DNA from: Streptomyces sp. NRRL F-6676
GTDB taxonomy: Bacteria > Actinomycetota > Actinomycetes > Streptomycetales > Streptomycetaceae
DNA length: 64,000 bases
Assembly: GCF_000725625.1 (NCBI RefSeq)
Contig: NZ_JOHS01000029.1
Location: forward strand, 77,968-141,967
Direction of reading: 5' to 3'
Shown here: positions 60,753-64,000 of the stretch, one piece after another
How the letters are laid out: every line of letters starts with the position of its first letter
Numbering within the stretch: position 1 is the stretch's first letter
Position numbers and translations under genes: made by a program
The notes under the pieces: model-generated
Database searches by the model: none
Seen by the model: the letters and a program-made list of their open reading frames with translations, nothing else
What the model was told of the DNA's origin: nothing

Positions 60753-62126
60753 GTGGCGGAACATGCGGCGGGAGAGCAGGAGGACCGTGACCGGCCGGAG
60801 GTGATCGGCCGTCGGGTGCAGCGGCTGCGCACGGCCCGGGGGCTGACCCAGCGGCAGCTCGCGGAGCCCGCGTACACCCCCGCGTACATCTCCACCCTGG
60901 AGGCCGGCCGGGTGCGCGCCTCGGACCCGGCGCTGCGGCACATCGCGGAGCGGCTGGGCGTGGCCTTCGAGGAGCTGGCCACCGGGCGCCCGCCCCATCT
61001 GGCCACCGATCTGCGGCTGCGGCTGACCGACGCGCAGCGGGCGCTGGCCACCGGGGAGGCGTCGGTGGCGGCCGAGCGGTACGCCGCGCTGCTCGCCGAG
61101 GCGGAGGAGCACGCGCTCCCCGCCGAGCAGGCCGCCGCGCTGCTCGGGCTCGGCGAGTGCGCCATGGACACCGGTGACGTCACCGAGGCGCGTGAGTTCT
61201 TCGAGCGGTCCGAGCGGTGTCTGGCGGACGCGGGGGCGCCGCTGCCGGCCCGGGTCCCGGCGGTGCGCGGCCGGGCGGTCGCCCACTATCTGGCGGGTGA
61301 ACTGCGGTACGCCTGCTATCTGCTGGAGACGACTCTCGACGAGCTGAACCGGTCGGGGCTGCACGATCCGGACGCGCTGCTGCTGCTGTACGCGAGCGCG
61401 ATCGGGCCGTACATGGACATGGGCACGCACGCGCGGGCCGCCCAGGCCGCCGAGTTCGCGCTCGCGCTCGCCCCGCAGGTGGAGGACCCGGCGCTGCTCG
61501 CCCGGATGCACCGCTCGGTGGCCCGCACGCTGATCGCCGAGGGCCGTATCGCCGAGGCCGACACCTCGCTCGCCAAGGCCGCCGAGCTCTACCGCCAGCT
61601 CCAGATCCGCACGGAGCTGGCCAACTGCCACTGGATGCGCGGATATCTGTACGCGCAGGACGGCAGGCTGGAGCGGGCGGAGAGCGAGCTGCGGGAGGCG
61701 CTCGCGATGCTGTCGGAGAAGCGGGCCGCGCTCTACAGCAGCCAGGTCGCGGTGGAACTGGCGGACGTCCTGCACCGGCGGGAGCGCTCCGAGGAGGCGT
61801 CGGAGCTGCTGCACGGCGTCCTCGGCGGCCTCTCCCCCGAGCGCGGCGCCGTGCACGCGGCCGCCGCGCACCGGCTGCTCGGCATCATCGCGGAGGACGC
61901 CCGTGACACCGACACCGCCGAGGAACACTATGTGCGGGCGCTGAGCCTGCTGGAACGCGCGGGCGCCGCCGGCGACCTGGCCGACCTGTGCCGTCTGCTG
62001 GGCGACCTGCTGCGCCGCACCAACCGCGTCGAGGCCGCCCTGGACGCGTACCGCACCGGCCTCGGCCACCGCACCGCCCCCGGCACCACCACCCTGGGCC
62101 CGGCCCCGGCCCAGCCCCCGCTGTAG
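60753..62126 (+). CDS. Xre-type regulator with C-terminal TPR repeats (RRNPP-like)
   Basis: Regulator of 457 residues. The N-terminal HTH is at about 17-75 (IGRRVQRLRTARGLTQRQLA, PAYISTLEAGRVRASDPALR), followed by about eight helical repeats of TPR type over residues 90-440 (for example AALLGLGECAMDTGDVTEAR, GRIAEADTSLAKAAELYRQL, GAAGDLADLCRLLGDLLRRT). This arrangement is that of the RRNPP peptide-binding regulators and of the related actinobacterial tetratricopeptide regulators. GTG 60753 has GGGGGAG upstream. The palindrome before it and the divergent secreted peptide suggest peptide-controlled autoregulation. Confidence 0.85.
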   Translation: MAEHAAGEQEDRDRPEVIGRRVQRLRTARGLTQRQLAEPAYTPAYISTLEAGRVRASDPALRHIAERLGVAFEELATGRPPHLATDLRLRLTDAQRALATGEASVAAERYAALLAEAEEHALPAEQAAALLGLGECAMDTGDVTEAREFFERSERCLADAGAPLPARVPAVRGRAVAHYLAGELRYACYLLETTLDELNRSGLHDPDALLLLYASAIGPYMDMGTHARAAQAAEFALALAPQVEDPALLARMHRSVARTLIAEGRIAEADTSLAKAAELYRQLQIRTELANCHWMRGYLYAQDGRLERAESELREALAMLSEKRAALYSSQVAVELADVLHRRERSEEASELLHGVLGGLSPERGAVHAAAAHRLLGIIAEDARDTDTAEEHYVRALSLLERAGAAGDLADLCRLLGDLLRRTNRVEAALDAYRTGLGHRTAPGTTTLGPAPAQPPL

Positions 62127-62279
62127 CCGCTCCGGGCCGGTGAGGGGGGCTGTGACGCGTGACACGTGGCGGTGCTGGGGATTTTGCCTTCCCTTTAGGC
62201 GCTTGCGTGCGACCCGTCCGTATCTCTGGGCGTCCGGCTCCGCCCGCGGTGGAGCGATGACGCGAGCAGGAGAGGTGCC

Positions 62280-63041
62280 ATGGGCATTTCACGTAGCGCG
62301 GCGGGAACCCTCTTCGTCGGAGGCGCCCTCGCCCTCACCATGGCGGCGATCGCCTACCCCACCATGCTGGGGTTCCAGACGACGGCCTCCCAGTCGAGCC
62401 GCGTGATCGCCAACCCCCCCAGCGGACCGCTGACCGAGGCCGACCGGGACTTCGTGGTGAAGGTGCGCGCGGCCGGGCTGTGGGAGCTGCCCGCCGGTGA
62501 ACTCGCCCTTCAGAAGGGCACCACCGAGGCCGTACGGACCGCCGGCCAGCATCTGGTCAACGGGCACGCCACCCTCGACGAGGCCGACCGCAGGGTCGCC
62601 CAGCAGCTGAACATCGCGCTGCCCAACCAGGCCAGCCCGCAGCAGCAGGGCTTCGTGGCGACGCTCAAGTCCGACAAGGGCAAGCAGTTCGACTCCGACC
62701 TCGCCAACATCCTGCGGGTCACCCACGGGCAGATCTTCTCGACCATCGCCAAGATCCGTGCCAACACCGAGAACACGCTGGTCCGTCAGCTCGCCAACCA
62801 GGCCAACATCACCGTCCTGGACCACATCACGATTCTCGAGGCGACGGGGCTGGTCAACTTCAACCAGGTGCTCTTCCAGGAGACGACGCCGCCGAAGCTC
62901 TCCCAGGACCAGCTCACCCCGCCGCCCGCCCAGCCGGGCACGGCCGTGCAGCCGCTGACGCCGCCGCCGAACTTCACGCCCCCGGCCACGGTCATCCCGG
63001 CGACCCCGGGCGCCGGGAACGTCACCAAGCCGGCGGGCTGA
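62280..63041 (+). CDS. DUF4142 secreted protein
   Basis: Protein of 253 residues. The N-terminus has a signal anchor (GTLFVGGALALTMAAIAYPTM), then a DUF4142 domain (about 55-190), a four-helix ferritin-like bundle with TEADRDFVVKVRAAGLWELP, QHLVNGHATLDEADRRVAQQ, GFVATLKSDKGKQFDSDLAN and LVRQLANQANITVLDHITIL. A Pro-rich tail of about 45 residues with PPP and TPP repeats closes the protein, as for surface-exposed or wall-spanning proteins. AGGAGAGG lies upstream of ATG 62280. The role of DUF4142 proteins is unknown; a stress or envelope role is commonly proposed. Confidence 0.88.
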   Translation: MGISRSAAGTLFVGGALALTMAAIAYPTMLGFQTTASQSSRVIANPPSGPLTEADRDFVVKVRAAGLWELPAGELALQKGTTEAVRTAGQHLVNGHATLDEADRRVAQQLNIALPNQASPQQQGFVATLKSDKGKQFDSDLANILRVTHGQIFSTIAKIRANTENTLVRQLANQANITVLDHITILEATGLVNFNQVLFQETTPPKLSQDQLTPPPAQPGTAVQPLTPPPNFTPPATVIPATPGAGNVTKPAG

Positions 63042-63070
63042 GCCGGGGGCCGGTGTTCCCGGCCCCCGGC
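63042..63070. terminator. Bidirectional terminator
   Basis: Perfect 12-base arms (63042-63053 and 63059-63070) with a TGTTC loop, between two convergent genes. Confidence 0.85.
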
Positions 63071-63074
63071 CTCC

Positions 63075-64000
63075 TCAGGAGCGGCTCGCGTTCGACGGGC
63101 CGAAGAACTCGATCTCGGCCAGCGCCACCTGCTTCTTGCTGGAGAACGCGTACGACGACTCGATGGTGAAGCGGACGGCGACGACGTCCCGGGCGCGGAA
63201 GGCGCGGCGCTGGGCGCCGGCCGCCTGGTCGAGGTTGAGCGTCCGGGTGGTCGTGCGCCCGTCGGACGTGGTGATCCGGGCCTCGACGAGGTGCGGCAGG
63301 GCGGACTGGTTGAGCTGGTCGGCGTGGGTGGAGACGCCCGAGGTGATGAGCAGGTCGAGCAGCCGCGTGGGCTGCGTGAAGCGCGCCTCCACCCACTGGC
63401 CCTGGCCGGACTCCACCACACCCGGGCCCCACCAGGTGTTGCTGAGCTTGTCGAAGACGAGCTCCGGCTTGTGGCCCGGGTACGAACGGGAGGCGCGGAC
63501 GCCGTCCGGCGAGACCGGGGCGCGCTTGGCGAAGTGGTCGCGGGTGGCCTGGACGCCCTTGGGGATCTGGAAGCAGGCGAAGATCAGCCCGGTCAGTACG
63601 AGTGCGGCCACCACCCAGGTCAGGACCCGGTCGAAGGTGCGGCGCAGCCGCGGGCGATCGCCCGCCCACGGCGCCTCGCGATTGCGGAAGTCCGTGATCC
63701 GGCGCCACCACGGGCGGTGGAGCGGGGCCGTGTGGCCGTCCCCGGCCAGGGGCATGGCGCAGCGGACGCAGTAGTGGCGGTCCGGGTGGTTGGGCGTGGA
63801 GCACCAGGGGCAGGGCGGTCCGCCCTGCGCGCCGGGGGCGTGCCCGGGAGCGCGCACCTCGGGGCGGTCGGCCACGGGGACGCCCGGCAGCACCGGGGCG
63901 ACGTTGGGCTGCGGGGCGGTGCGGGGGCCGGGATCGGCGACGGGGACGAGCAGCGAGCGGGCCCGGTCGGACAGGACGTCGGGGGCGGGGGTGGGGGTGG
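63075..64000 (-). CDS. Zinc-ribbon membrane protein with discoidin-like domain (partial, N-terminus off the right edge)
   Basis: Reading frame open to the window edge; 308 codons visible. A Pro-rich start (TPTPAPDVLSDRARSLLVPV) leads to a zinc-ribbon-type motif with CPWCSTPNHPDRHYCVRCAM (two CxxC pairs), a basic stretch, one membrane segment (VLTWVVAALVLTGLIFAC), and an external beta-rich domain of about 150 residues (SNTWWGPGVVESGQGQWVEA, RLLDLLITSGVSTHADQLNQ, VALAEIEFFG) like a discoidin/F5-8 C-type or NADase-type glycan-binding domain. A double zinc ribbon is usual further upstream, outside this view. Role is unknown; it may bind surface sugars. Confidence 0.82.
   Translation of the reverse strand, partial: TPTPAPDVLSDRARSLLVPVADPGPRTAPQPNVAPVLPGVPVADRPEVRAPGHAPGAQGGPPCPWCSTPNHPDRHYCVRCAMPLAGDGHTAPLHRPWWRRITDFRNREAPWAGDRPRLRRTFDRVLTWVVAALVLTGLIFACFQIPKGVQATRDHFAKRAPVSPDGVRASRSYPGHKPELVFDKLSNTWWGPGVVESGQGQWVEARFTQPTRLLDLLITSGVSTHADQLNQSALPHLVEARITTSDGRTTTRTLNLDQAAGAQRRAFRARDVVAVRFTIESSYAFSSKKQVALAEIEFFGPSNASRS

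Overview
The window is a 64 kb piece of a Streptomyces chromosome. The base composition is very high in G+C. GTG and TTG starts are common, and genes frequently overlap by ATGA or GTGA. The gene families are typical of the genus: PknB-type kinases with external tails, a SpoIIE/PAS/GAF phosphatase, WhiJ/DUF397 genes, a SigE-family sigma factor and mycothiol-dependent DinB-type enzymes. The order around aspS and metG, and a perfect parS site, suggest the conserved core not far from oriC.

Layout. 1-2621: two divergent Ser/Thr kinases. 3159-6994: a three-gene 2-oxo acid dehydrogenase operon (E1 alpha, E1 beta, E2). 7104-23728: mostly single housekeeping or metabolic genes: D-Ala-D-Ala carboxypeptidase, GntR regulator plus MFS transporter, mycothiol-dependent isomerase-like enzyme, nitrilase-family hydrolase, LURP-one protein, NHL-thioredoxin, M18 aminopeptidase, acyl-CoA dehydrogenase, SseB-like protein, pirin, AI-2E transporter and a SpoIIE-type phosphatase. 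23835-25693: parS and aspS. 25829-32777: a secreted peptide, an OmpR-type two-component system and a convergent MacB-like efflux operon (lipoprotein, adaptor, ATPase, permease) preceded by three 11-bp direct repeats.

32957-39785 is an accessory island: epoxide-hydrolase-like enzyme, RelE/Xre toxin-antitoxin pair, decayed Rpn-like nuclease, anti-sigma-like ATPase, WhiJ-like regulator with two DUF397 genes, sigma factor with a membrane partner, and a secreted protein whose ninth codon is TTA. 39883-49730 returns to mixed core genes: metG, VWA protein, PhoX-like phosphatase with a candidate PHO box, membrane proteins, an Xre/SDR divergent pair and an alpha/beta hydrolase.

49976-60357 is the most unusual part. 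It holds a possible inactive caspase-fold protein with a helical C-terminus, a small EACC1-like protein, a caspase fused through a membrane segment to an external solute-binding domain and a VWA domain, a solute-binding lipoprotein, and a convergent 1472-residue membrane protein with two P-loop NTPase modules. This looks like a membrane-spanning, NTPase-controlled conflict or programmed-death system. It is followed by a divergent pair made of a 61-residue secreted peptide and an Xre-TPR regulator that resembles an RRNPP signalling pair, with a palindromic operator between them, and by a DUF4142 protein and the C-terminal part of a zinc-ribbon/discoidin-like protein that runs off the right edge.

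Intrinsic terminators are plentiful and mark most transcription-unit ends. I see no tRNA or rRNA gene, CRISPR array, intact insertion sequence or prophage.
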